From contig JBDTYM010000002.1 of the NCBI GenBank assembly GCA_040005635.1, positions 39,101 to 103,100 on the forward strand: a DNA stretch of 64,000 bases, written 5' to 3'. Below the pieces are notes generated by a model. It had not been told where the DNA came from and made no database searches. It was given only the letters and a program-made list of their open reading frames with translations. A program made the position numbers and the translations under genes. Of this stretch, positions 1 through 7,619 are shown one piece after another. The first letter of the stretch is position 1; each line of letters starts with the position of its first letter. The stretch comes from Dokdonella_A sp040005635 (GTDB taxonomy: Bacteria; Pseudomonadota; Gammaproteobacteria; Xanthomonadales; Rhodanobacteraceae).

Positions 1-880
1 AGGTCAGCAGCATCACGATGCCGGCCGCGGCCAGATCGAAACCGCGCTTCGACAGGCGGCGCAGGGGCGATGCATCGAATCCCTGCGAAAATACCAGCCA
101 CGACGGCTCAGCCAGGCTCAGCTTGACCTTGCCGGACTCGCGCTCGAAGAACGTCGCCAGATCGGTGATGACGATACCAGCCTGCTTGCAGTCGAGCAGC
201 TGCTCCATCGGCAGGCCGCCACGACGTTCGTCGGGACCGACCACGATCTCGTTCACCTGATGCTGCTGCGCCCATTCGTGCAAGGGTAGATCCAGCGTCA
301 CGATCTGGTCCGCCGCGATCGACACGCGTTCCTCGCCCTGCGGCACGAAGCCGACGATCGAAAAGCCGCGGCGGTCGGCGCGCCGCCGCATCGTCTGCGG
401 AATCAACGATGCGCGCGAGCCCGCGCCGAGCACGAGGACGCGCCGCTTGAGCGAATCGACGTCGACCAAACGCATGGCCAACGCGCGGAATGCAGCGATC
501 GCGATGAACCCGATCAGCAGGGCCAACGCAAGGATGCCGCGCCCGATACGCGCCTGCGGGATCACGTAGTAGACGACGACCAGTCCGACCCAGCCGAGTG
601 CAAAACCGACCGCCTGACGCGCCAGCATACCGAACCATGTCTCGCGCAAATGCGTCTGATAGAGCCCGAGAGCGCCCAAACCCAGCATCAGGACGATCGC
701 GAAAATACCGGCGCGCCCAAGCTGCAGCCACCAGTGCGAGACGTAGGCCTCGAGCGGATTCGGCGTGGTGATGTAACGCAGATAGATCGCCAGGAAGGCC
801 GCGCCGATCAGGACGAGCAATTCCCCCAAGCCGAGCAGCCACAGCCAATGAACGGCCTGCTGCCGAAGAAAACGAAGCAT
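1..880 (-). CDS. Exopolysaccharide sugar transferase (XrtA/PEP-CTERM-type), 3' part missing
   Basis: Membrane-bound polyprenyl-phosphate hexose-1-phosphate transferase that starts repeat-unit assembly of an exopolysaccharide. About 293 residues are present. Four hydrophobic segments fill the first ~130 residues, followed by a Rossmann-like CoA-binding region (VLVLGAGSRASL) and the onset of the catalytic sugar-transferase domain (SKRGFDLAAAGIVMLL), where the window ends. The arrangement and the opening MLRFLRQQ resemble the TIGR03013 family associated with exosortase A systems. ATG at 880 has GGAGG five bases upstream. An in-frame ATG at 964 with GGAG seven bases upstream would add 28 residues and cannot be excluded. 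It is divergent from the carrier-protein operon that begins near 1409. The family call is from memory of conserved patterns; the catalytic core itself is outside the window. Confidence 0.8.
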   Translation of the reverse strand, partial: MLRFLRQQAVHWLWLLGLGELLVLIGAAFLAIYLRYITTPNPLEAYVSHWWLQLGRAGIFAIVLMLGLGALGLYQTHLRETWFGMLARQAVGFALGWVGLVVVYYVIPQARIGRGILALALLIGFIAIAAFRALAMRLVDVDSLKRRVLVLGAGSRASLIPQTMRRRADRRGFSIVGFVPQGEERVSIAADQIVTLDLPLHEWAQQHQVNEIVVGPDERRGGLPMEQLLDCKQAGIVITDLATFFERESGKVKLSLAEPSWLVFSQGFDASPLRRLSKRGFDLAAAGIVMLLT

Positions 881-1408
881 CCACCCCTCCATTGGAGGCG
901 TTGACAGAATCGGCTGCGGCTGCGCCAACGCGCCTCCACGTGCTTCCGTGTCCGCCTTGTTCATGATGGAACTCCCATTCAGGTACCGCGTAGCGGATAA
1001 CCTGCGATTCCTGTGCCATCCAGGAGCCGTCGACACGAGATTTCCGAAATTGGATCGAAGCTCCAGCGCCGCCGCCTCGAACGCGCCTTGGCCGGGGCCG
1101 CCATAAGCCGATCGTGTTGCTGCGGCGACATGACAGCCGATGTCCCGGATCCTGACAGCGCCTGCGACTTTGCGAATGGCCGCAAGCATAACGCTTTAGG
1201 TTGCTTCGCGCTGTCCGCGCCGCGCTGCCTGCGGAGGCTGCAACGAGTGCGTTCCGTGGCAACGCGTCCGCTGCATCGCTGCAACGACGAGGTGCCTGTG
1301 CGCGTTTGCAATACCGCCAGAAATCGAACAAGCTTTGTGGACAGTTACGACGAGTCTGCCTCTGACCTGCCACTCATCGTCCAGCTTTTCTTGCGAGTCC
1401 AATCTCCC
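881..1408. other. Intergenic region between divergent EPS gene and carrier-protein operon
   Basis: No convincing gene is seen. Short frames here lack ribosome sites and family patterns. It must hold the promoters of the leftward sugar transferase and the rightward operon. No good sigma70 hexamer pair stands out. The first 84 bases may be coding if the sugar transferase starts at 964. Confidence 0.5.
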
Positions 1409-2596
1409 GTGACAGCGCGTTCAGCGATCAAGAAAAGCACCCTGGTGGCCCGCACCGGCGCGATCGCGAGCGAAATCGCCGCACCGCAGGCCGCGGATGT
1501 CGATGCGAACAGCCGCTTTCCAGAGGAAGCCTTCGCGGCATTGCGAAGCGCCGGCCTGCTGTCCGCGGCAGTTCCAGCCGAACACGGCGGCGCCGGTGCC
1601 GGCATGCTGGAATTGGGCGCGCAATGCGCGGCGCTGGCGCAAGGGTGCGGCGCTGCCGGCATGATCCTCGCGATGCATCATATTCAGGTCGCCTGTCTCG
1701 CGCGCCATGGCCAGGGCTCGGCCTACTTCGAGCGCTATCTGCGCGAGAACCTCGTCGCACGGCAGGAAGTCATCGCGTCGATCACCTCGGAGAACGGCAC
1801 CTTTGGCGATACCCGCTCCAGCGTGTGCGCGGTGGCCGTCGACGCCGAACGCATGTCACTCGAAAAGGATGCGACAACGGTGTCGTACGGGGCGCACGCG
1901 GATGCGCAACTGGTGACCTGTCGGCGCCATGCGGATGCCGCCGCCAGCGACCAGGTCATGGTGCTGTTCGAGAAAGGCCAGTACCGCCTCGACCAGACCG
2001 GCACCTGGGACACGCTAGGCATGCGCGGCACCTGTAGTCCCGGCGCGAAGTTTTCCGGCGCGGGCGCGCCCGCGCAGATTCTGCCGGGCTCGTTCGCGGA
2101 TGCGTCAGCGCAGACCATGGTGCCTTACTCGCACATTCTGTGGTCAGCGCTGTGGTCCGGCATCGCCGCCGACGCGATCGGCCGCGCCGCCGGGTTCGTG
2201 CGCGCCGAAGCGCGCCGCAAACCCGGCACCGTGCCGGCGAACGCGACGCGTCTGGCGCGCGCCCACGTCGACCTGCAGACCATGCGCAACAACTGGGAAG
2301 CCTGCGCGGCCGAGTTCGACGAGATGACGGCGGCGGACGACGTTGCTGCGCGCGAGGAACTCGGCACGATGGGCTGGGCGCTCAAGATGAACCAGCTCAA
2401 GATGGCCAGTTCGGACATGGCGCCGCGGCTCTGTCACGAAGCGCTGCAGATCATCGGCATCATGGGCTACAAGAATGATTCGAAGTTCAGCGTCGGACGT
2501 CACTACCGCGACGTGCTGTCGGCGGCGCTGATGGTCTCCAACGAACGCATCGCCGCCAAGAGCGCCTCGATGCTGCTCGTCTTCAAGGACGAATGA
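1409..2596 (+). CDS. Acyl-CoA dehydrogenase-like flavoprotein of carrier-protein operon
   Basis: 395 residues if started at GTG 1409. The frame stays open further upstream, but that part is low-complexity and unlike the family, and the ACAD N-terminal helix (FPEEAFAALRSAGLL) falls just after this GTG. The fold is the FAD-dependent acyl-CoA dehydrogenase type, with a middle domain and a C-terminal helical bundle ending in GIMGYKNDSKFSVGRHYRDV. The usual catalytic YEGT-like segment near the C-terminus is replaced by MVSNERIAAKSA, so the standard general base is not visible. One base separates its stop from the aaRS-like ligase start, indicating translational coupling. Related flavoproteins such as PigA and RedW oxidise prolyl groups on carrier proteins, so an aminoacyl-carrier substrate is plausible. 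That is inference; a non-oxidative role is also possible. Confidence 0.8.
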   Translation: MTARSAIKKSTLVARTGAIASEIAAPQAADVDANSRFPEEAFAALRSAGLLSAAVPAEHGGAGAGMLELGAQCAALAQGCGAAGMILAMHHIQVACLARHGQGSAYFERYLRENLVARQEVIASITSENGTFGDTRSSVCAVAVDAERMSLEKDATTVSYGAHADAQLVTCRRHADAAASDQVMVLFEKGQYRLDQTGTWDTLGMRGTCSPGAKFSGAGAPAQILPGSFADASAQTMVPYSHILWSALWSGIAADAIGRAAGFVRAEARRKPGTVPANATRLARAHVDLQTMRNNWEACAAEFDEMTAADDVAAREELGTMGWALKMNQLKMASSDMAPRLCHEALQIIGIMGYKNDSKFSVGRHYRDVLSAALMVSNERIAAKSASMLLVFKDE

Positions 2597-2597
2597 G

Positions 2598-3512
2598 ATG
2601 AGCGCGACCGCCTACGATCCGGTCGAGTTTCACGACGGCCTGGTCAAGCATGGACTGATCGTGCCGGCCGGCGTGCAGGGCGTGTTCGGCCGTGGCCGTG
2701 TGTTCGAGGACGTGCTGGAACGCTTCGACAAGCTGATCCTGCGCATTGCCGAGGACGATGGCGCCGACGTGCTGCTGTTCCCGCCGACGATCGATCGCAC
2801 GATCATCGAAAAAACGCATTACATGGACAGCTTTCCGCACCTGATCGGTGCGGTCTACAGCTTCTTCGGCAAAGAACTCACCGCGCGCAAGCTGTCCGAG
2901 CAGATCGACGCCGGCGAAGCCTGGGGCGAGCATCTGTCGATGACCCACGTCTGCCTGAATCCGGCCGCGTGCTATCCGGTCTATCCGACGTTCACCGGCA
3001 CGGTCCCGGCGGACGGCCGGCTGGTGACGTTGTTCGCCTGGGTGTTCCGCCACGAGCCCTCGATCGAACCGACGCGCATGCAGGCGTTCCGCATTCGCGA
3101 GTACGTGCGTTGCGGCGCGCCGGAGCAGGTCGTCGCCTGGCGCGACATGTGGCTGCAGCGCGGCGTCGAGCTGCTGCGCTCGCTCGGACTGCCGGCCGAA
3201 CCCGACGTTGCCTCCGATCCGTTCTTCGGCAAGGGCGGCAAGATGCTCGCGACCAGCCAGGTCGAGCAACAGCTGAAGTTCGAAGTGCTGGTGCCGGTGA
3301 TTTCCGAAGAGAATCGCACTGCGGTCTGCTCGTTCAACTACCACCAGAGCAAGTTCGGCGAGGCCTTCGACATCACGACCGCGGACGGCGAACCAGCGCA
3401 CACCGCTTGCCTCGGCTTCGGCCTCGAGCGCGTGACGATGGCGCTGTTCCAGACCCACGGCTTCGATACGACGACGTGGCCCGCGGCCGTGCGCCAACGC
3501 CTGTGGCCGTGA
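2598..3512 (+). CDS. Amino acid:[carrier protein] ligase (class II aaRS-like)
   Basis: 304 residues. Resembles the atypical SerRS-like enzymes (Bradyrhizobium Bll0957 group) that activate a small amino acid with ATP and load it onto the phosphopantetheine of a carrier protein, not onto tRNA. Motif 2 is visible near 151-171 (FRHEPSIEPTRMQAFRIREY) and motif 3 near 270-285 (CLGFGLERVTMALF). Candidate zinc ligands are Cys125 in PAACYPVYP, Glu168 and Cys271, matching the Cys-Glu-Cys site of the family. There is no N-terminal tRNA-binding arm, consistent with a carrier-protein partner. That partner is encoded at 4888-5139. One base follows the upstream stop and one base precedes the next start. Amino acid specificity cannot be read from sequence; Ala or Gly is typical of characterised relatives. 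Confidence 0.9.
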   Translation: MSATAYDPVEFHDGLVKHGLIVPAGVQGVFGRGRVFEDVLERFDKLILRIAEDDGADVLLFPPTIDRTIIEKTHYMDSFPHLIGAVYSFFGKELTARKLSEQIDAGEAWGEHLSMTHVCLNPAACYPVYPTFTGTVPADGRLVTLFAWVFRHEPSIEPTRMQAFRIREYVRCGAPEQVVAWRDMWLQRGVELLRSLGLPAEPDVASDPFFGKGGKMLATSQVEQQLKFEVLVPVISEENRTAVCSFNYHQSKFGEAFDITTADGEPAHTACLGFGLERVTMALFQTHGFDTTTWPAAVRQRLWP

Positions 3513-3513
3513 C

Positions 3514-4515
3514 ATGCGCGTGCAGGCGCTCAAACTCGATGCCGCCACCTATCAGCGTCACCGCCTGCACGCCGACGACCGACTGTGGGTCGAGAAGAAC
3601 TGCTACTTCGACGTCTGGATCGAACTGATCCACGCGCTCGGCTGCGATCCGCACGCAATGTTGCCGGTCGCGGCCGGACTCGACTTCGAGGGCGATCAGT
3701 GGACGTTCTACAAGCCTCCGCTGAACGAACTGCGCGATCTTTATGGCATCGACGTCAACGAGATGAATGCGTGGCGGCCGATGCTCGAGCACGCGCTCGA
3801 GCATCTTGCCGCCGGCAGGTTCATCGCGGTCGAAGCCGACGCCTGGTGGCTGCCTGACGTTGCCGGCACCGATTACCGCAGCCAGCATGTGAAGTCGACG
3901 ATCATCCTCACCGACGTCGACACCGATGCGCGCCGTCTCGGCTATTTCCACAACGCTTCGTACTACCTGCTCGAAGGCGAGGATTTCGACCGCAGTTTCC
4001 AGCTGGTCGGGCGCGACCCTGCTTTCCTGCCCTTTTTCGCCGAGCTGGTGCGCGTCGATCGCCTGCTGCACCGCCCGCCGCATGAACTCGCAATGATGTC
4101 GCGCGCGCTGTTGCGCGGGCATCTCGCGCGCCGGCCGGCCGACAATCCGATCGTGCGCTTCGCCGAGCGTTTCCAGCGTGAGTTGCCGCTGCTGCAGGCG
4201 AAAGGGCTCGACCATTACCACGCCTGGGCATTCGCGACCCTGCGCCAGCTCGGCTCGGCCGCCGAACTGATGTCGCTGTACCTGCGCTGGCTTGCCGCCG
4301 ACGGGACTGGTATCGCGCAGGAAGCAGGCGCCCTGACACCGGCCGTGACCGCTTACGAAACAATTTCCAGCGGCGCCAAGACCTTCATTCTGAAAGCGGC
4401 GCGTGCGGTCAACGCGAAGCGCCCGCTCGACTCGACCGCGATCTTCGATGAATGGGCCCGTGCATGGGAGCAGGCGATGACCACATTGGAAGCGATCGAT
4501 CCGCATGCAGGCTGA
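3514..4515 (+). CDS. DUF1839 family protein
   Basis: 333 residues, no signal peptide or membrane segment. The sequence matches the DUF1839 pattern: an early conserved block (RLWVEKNCYFDVWIELIHAL), an acidic aromatic stretch around residues 105-115 (AVEADAWWLPD), and a conserved block near 148-156 (YFHNASYYL). The function is unknown. Proteins of this family accompany aaRS-like carrier-protein ligases in other bacteria, so it may act on, or accept, the carrier-bound amino acid. The central His/Asp/Tyr-rich region could form an active site, which is inference. It starts one base after the ligase stop and overlaps the next gene by 11 bases, so it sits firmly inside the operon. Confidence 0.8.
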   Translation: MRVQALKLDAATYQRHRLHADDRLWVEKNCYFDVWIELIHALGCDPHAMLPVAAGLDFEGDQWTFYKPPLNELRDLYGIDVNEMNAWRPMLEHALEHLAAGRFIAVEADAWWLPDVAGTDYRSQHVKSTIILTDVDTDARRLGYFHNASYYLLEGEDFDRSFQLVGRDPAFLPFFAELVRVDRLLHRPPHELAMMSRALLRGHLARRPADNPIVRFAERFQRELPLLQAKGLDHYHAWAFATLRQLGSAAELMSLYLRWLAADGTGIAQEAGALTPAVTAYETISSGAKTFILKAARAVNAKRPLDSTAIFDEWARAWEQAMTTLEAIDPHAG

Positions 4516-4891
4516 CAGCGGCCTCCGCATCGGCATCGATCTGGTGCGGATCAGCGCGATCGCCGATTCGGTCGCCGCCTTCGGCGATCGCTTCCTGCGC
4601 CGCGTATTCACGCCACCGGAGGTGGCCTACGCGATGGCAGCACCGGCACTCAGCGCATCGCGCCTGGCCGCGCGCTTCGCCGCGAAGGAGGCGACACGCA
4701 AGGCGCTGCGCATCGACGGCTTCGGTTGGCGCGACATCGAAGTGGTGCGCCTGACGGATGGCGCCTGCGCGATCGAGCTGCACGGTCGTGTACGCGTGCT
4801 GCGCGGAGCAGGCTATTCTTTCGCGCTATCCATGAGTCATGAGGGCGACTATGCAACGGCCGTCGTGCTCGCAGACAGGAACGATCGATGA
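4505..4891 (+). CDS. AcpS-type 4'-phosphopantetheinyl transferase
   Basis: 128 residues, the usual length of AcpS-family enzymes. It transfers 4'-phosphopantetheine from CoA to a carrier-protein serine. The two signatures are present: RIGIDLVRI with metal-binding Asp12, and RLAARFAAKEATRKAL with Glu62 in the KEA motif. The C-terminus has SMSHEGDYATAVV, the expected last strand. ATG 4505 lies inside the end of the DUF1839 gene and its stop overlaps the carrier-protein start as ATGA. The immediate overlap with a carrier protein suggests a dedicated activating enzyme, with the housekeeping acpS of fatty-acid synthesis elsewhere. That distinction is inference; this could be the only acpS in the genome. 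Confidence 0.9.
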   Translation: MQADSGLRIGIDLVRISAIADSVAAFGDRFLRRVFTPPEVAYAMAAPALSASRLAARFAAKEATRKALRIDGFGWRDIEVVRLTDGACAIELHGRVRVLRGAGYSFALSMSHEGDYATAVVLADRNDR

Positions 4892-5139
4892 GTGAACGCG
4901 TCAGCAGGATCCGAACCATACTGAAGGAGCACGCGCGCCTGTCGCGCGACGCCGACACCCTCGGCGGCAATGACGACCTCTACCAGGCCGGCATGACCTC
5001 GCACGCGAGCGTCAACGTGATGCTCGCGCTGGAGGGGGAATTCGACATCGAGTTTCCCGATCACATGCTCAAGCGCAGCGTGTTCGAGAGCGTCAGTTCG
5101 ATCGATGCCGCTATCGACGAGCTGACCACGGAGCGTTGA
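4888..5139 (+). CDS. Acyl/aminoacyl carrier protein
   Basis: 83 residues, acidic and helical like other small carrier proteins. The attachment serine is most likely Ser38 in the motif GMTSHASV, which replaces the common DSL; helix 2 continues LALEGEFDIEFPD. This TSH variant is what would be expected for the carrier partners of aaRS-like amino acid:CP ligases. Its start overlaps the phosphopantetheinyl transferase stop (ATGA) and its stop overlaps the next start (TGATG), so stoichiometry is probably set by translational coupling. It should be the hub of the operon: modified by the gene at 4505, loaded by the gene at 2598 and possibly acted on by the dehydrogenase at 1409. Confidence 0.9.
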   Translation: MSERVSRIRTILKEHARLSRDADTLGGNDDLYQAGMTSHASVNVMLALEGEFDIEFPDHMLKRSVFESVSSIDAAIDELTTER

Positions 5140-7619
5140 TGAGCCGCGTCCGAAGCGTCGGAGGTACGCGGCGCTTCCCGCTCGAGCAAGGCTGGGAGTT
5201 CGCCGCGGCGGCGCCCGGCTCGGGCATCGAACAGCTCGCGCAGCTGGACTGGCATCCCGCACGTGCACCCAACACCGCTGCAGGCGCATTGCGCGACGCC
5301 GGCCTGTGGAGCTTCGATACGCCACGCGATTTCGATGCGTTCGACTGGTGGTGGCGCATCGCGCTGACCGCTGCGAACGCGCCGGTGGGGCCCGCCGTGC
5401 TCGGCTTCGACGGCCTTGCGACGCTCGCCGACGTCTGGCTCGACGGCATCAATGTCCTGCGCGGCGACAACATGTTCGTCGGTCACCGTCTGCACGTCGC
5501 GCTGAGCGGCTCGCACGAGTTGCTCATCCGCTGCGCGGCACTCGCGCCGGAACTCGCCATGAAACGGCCGCGGCCGCGTTGGCGTGTGCCGATGCTGGCG
5601 CATGCGCAACTGCGCTGGTTTCGAACCACTTTGCTCGGCCGCACACCGGGATGGTCGCCACCGTGTCCGCCGGTGGGCCCGTGGCGACCGATATGGCTGG
5701 AGCAGCGCGCGCTGGAGGTGGCGGCTGTCACGCTGCGCTCGACGCTCGAAGGCAGCAGCGGCATCGTCGAGGTGAGCGCCGACCTCGGTAGCAGTGCCAG
5801 TGCTGCCACGCTGATCGTCGAACGCAACGGACAACGCGTGCTGGCGCCACTGGCTCTGGCGGGCGGAAGCTGGAGCGGCCGTGCCCGCGTGTCCGCCGCG
5901 CAGCGGTGGTGGCCGCATACGCACGGCGAGCCGGCGCTCTACGCACTCTCGATCGAAGCACGCCGTCACGACGAGGTCGTCACGATCGACCTCGGCAACA
6001 CCGGCTTCCGCACGATCGAAGTCGATCGCGCCGACGGCGATTTTGGCGTGCGCGTCAATGGTGTCGACGTGTTCAGCCGCGGTGCCTGCTGGACGCCGCT
6101 GGACGTCGTCACGCTCGCTGCCGAGCCGGCGAGATATCGCGAGGCGATCGCGCAGGCGCGCGCGGCCGGCATGAACATGCTGCGCGTCGGCGGCACGATG
6201 GTGTACGAGGACGATGCGTTCTATGACGCGCTCGACGAGCAAGGCGTGCTGCTGTGGCAGGACCTGATGTTCGCGAACATGGACTACCCCGAGGAAGACG
6301 CCTTCGTTGCCGGCGTGCTGATCGAAGTGGAGCAGCAGTTGGCGCGGTTGCAAGCGCGCCCCTGCCTCGCGCTGGTCTGCGGCAACAGCGAAGGCGAACA
6401 ACAGGCGGCGATGAGCGGGGCCGCGCGCGCGCTGTGGTCGCCGCGTCTGTTCCACCAGACGATCGCCGAACGCGTGCACGCGCTCGGCATCCCGTACACG
6501 CCGTCGAGCGCGCACGGTGGTGCGTTTCCGCATGCCGCGAATGCCGGCGCCTGTTCATACTACGGCGTCGGCGCCTATCGGCGTCCGTTGCAGGACGCAC
6601 GCCGCGCCGAGCTGCGATTCGCCTCGGAATGTCTTGCGTTCGCCAATATTCCGTATGACGGCGGCCTACCCGGCGCCGCTTCCCTGCGCATGCATCACCC
6701 GGCATGGAAGGCACGCTCGCCGCGCGATCTCGGCGCCGGTTGGGATTTCGACGACGTGCGCGATCATTACGTCGAGCGGCTTTATCGCACCGACCCGATC
6801 GCCCTGCGCGCGTCCGATCACGAGCGCTATGTCGCGCTTGGTCGCGCCGCGACCGGCGAGGTCATGGCCGATGCGTTCGCCGAATGGCGCCGCCTGCGTT
6901 CACCGACACGCGGTGCCCTCGTCTGGTTCCTGCGCGATCTGTGGCCGGGCGCCGGCTGGGGCGTGATCGACGCCCATGGCGTGCCGAAGCCCTGCTACTA
7001 CGCGCTGCGCCGCGCGCTCGCGCCGGTCGCCCTGACAATCAGCGACGAGGGCGTGAACGGTCTCGCCATCCACGTCGCCAACGATCGGGCCGAGCCATTC
7101 GCGGCCGAACTCTCGCTCTCGCTCTACCGTCTCGGTGACCTCTGCGTCGGTTCCGCCGCAACCGTGCTGCAAGTGCCGGCGCGCGCGGCACTGGAGATAG
7201 CGGCAACGACGCTGTTCGAGGGCTTTCTCGATCTCTCCTTCGCCTACCGCTTCGGACCTGCGATGGCCGACTTTGTGCATGCGGTCCTGCGCAGCGACGG
7301 CAAGCCTGTGGCCGAAACCTTCTGGTTCCCACTCGGCCTGCCCTCATCGCGCGAGGCCGATGTGGGCCTTGGCGCCATCGTCCATGCAGGCGCGTCAGCG
7401 CAGGAGCCCATCATCGAGATCACGACACGCCGCTTCGCCCAATCGGTGACGATCGACGCGCCAGGATTCGTCGCCGACGACAACGGCTTCCATCTGGCGC
7501 CCGGCCAGAGCCGCGCCGTCGTGCTGCGTGCGCTGGGGTCACCGCGCGCGTTGGTGCGCGCCAGCGTCAGCGCGCTCAACGCTGAAGCCAGCGCGCGCTT
7601 CGAGTTGCGATGCGTGTGA
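5139..7619 (+). CDS. Glycoside hydrolase family 2 / beta-mannosidase-like protein
   Basis: 826 residues without an obvious signal peptide. The N-terminal jelly-roll shows the GH2 pattern (DWWWRIAL, ADVWLDGINVL, GPWRPIWLEQR), followed by an immunoglobulin-like domain and a TIM barrel. Acid/base Glu is probably in CGNSEGEQQ (beta-mannosidases have GNxE) and the nucleophile in RFASECLAFANIP, so both glutamates seem retained. The barrel opens with the characteristic AARAAGMNMLRVGG-like segment near residue 340. ATG 5139 overlaps the carrier-protein stop by one base; a TTG one codon earlier is less likely. A cytoplasmic GH2 translated directly after a carrier protein is unusual. It may process or transfer a sugar linked to the operon's product; activity on mannosides is only an analogy. 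Confidence 0.85.
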   Translation: MSRVRSVGGTRRFPLEQGWEFAAAAPGSGIEQLAQLDWHPARAPNTAAGALRDAGLWSFDTPRDFDAFDWWWRIALTAANAPVGPAVLGFDGLATLADVWLDGINVLRGDNMFVGHRLHVALSGSHELLIRCAALAPELAMKRPRPRWRVPMLAHAQLRWFRTTLLGRTPGWSPPCPPVGPWRPIWLEQRALEVAAVTLRSTLEGSSGIVEVSADLGSSASAATLIVERNGQRVLAPLALAGGSWSGRARVSAAQRWWPHTHGEPALYALSIEARRHDEVVTIDLGNTGFRTIEVDRADGDFGVRVNGVDVFSRGACWTPLDVVTLAAEPARYREAIAQARAAGMNMLRVGGTMVYEDDAFYDALDEQGVLLWQDLMFANMDYPEEDAFVAGVLIEVEQQLARLQARPCLALVCGNSEGEQQAAMSGAARALWSPRLFHQTIAERVHALGIPYTPSSAHGGAFPHAANAGACSYYGVGAYRRPLQDARRAELRFASECLAFANIPYDGGLPGAASLRMHHPAWKARSPRDLGAGWDFDDVRDHYVERLYRTDPIALRASDHERYVALGRAATGEVMADAFAEWRRLRSPTRGALVWFLRDLWPGAGWGVIDAHGVPKPCYYALRRALAPVALTISDEGVNGLAIHVANDRAEPFAAELSLSLYRLGDLCVGSAATVLQVPARAALEIAATTLFEGFLDLSFAYRFGPAMADFVHAVLRSDGKPVAETFWFPLGLPSSREADVGLGAIVHAGASAQEPIIEITTRRFAQSVTIDAPGFVADDNGFHLAPGQSRAVVLRALGSPRALVRASVSALNAEASARFELRCV

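Noticed and set aside
1013..1408. N-terminal extension of the ACAD-like protein
   Set aside because: Cys/Arg-rich, unlike the family, and no ribosome site; the family alignment begins near the GTG at 1409.
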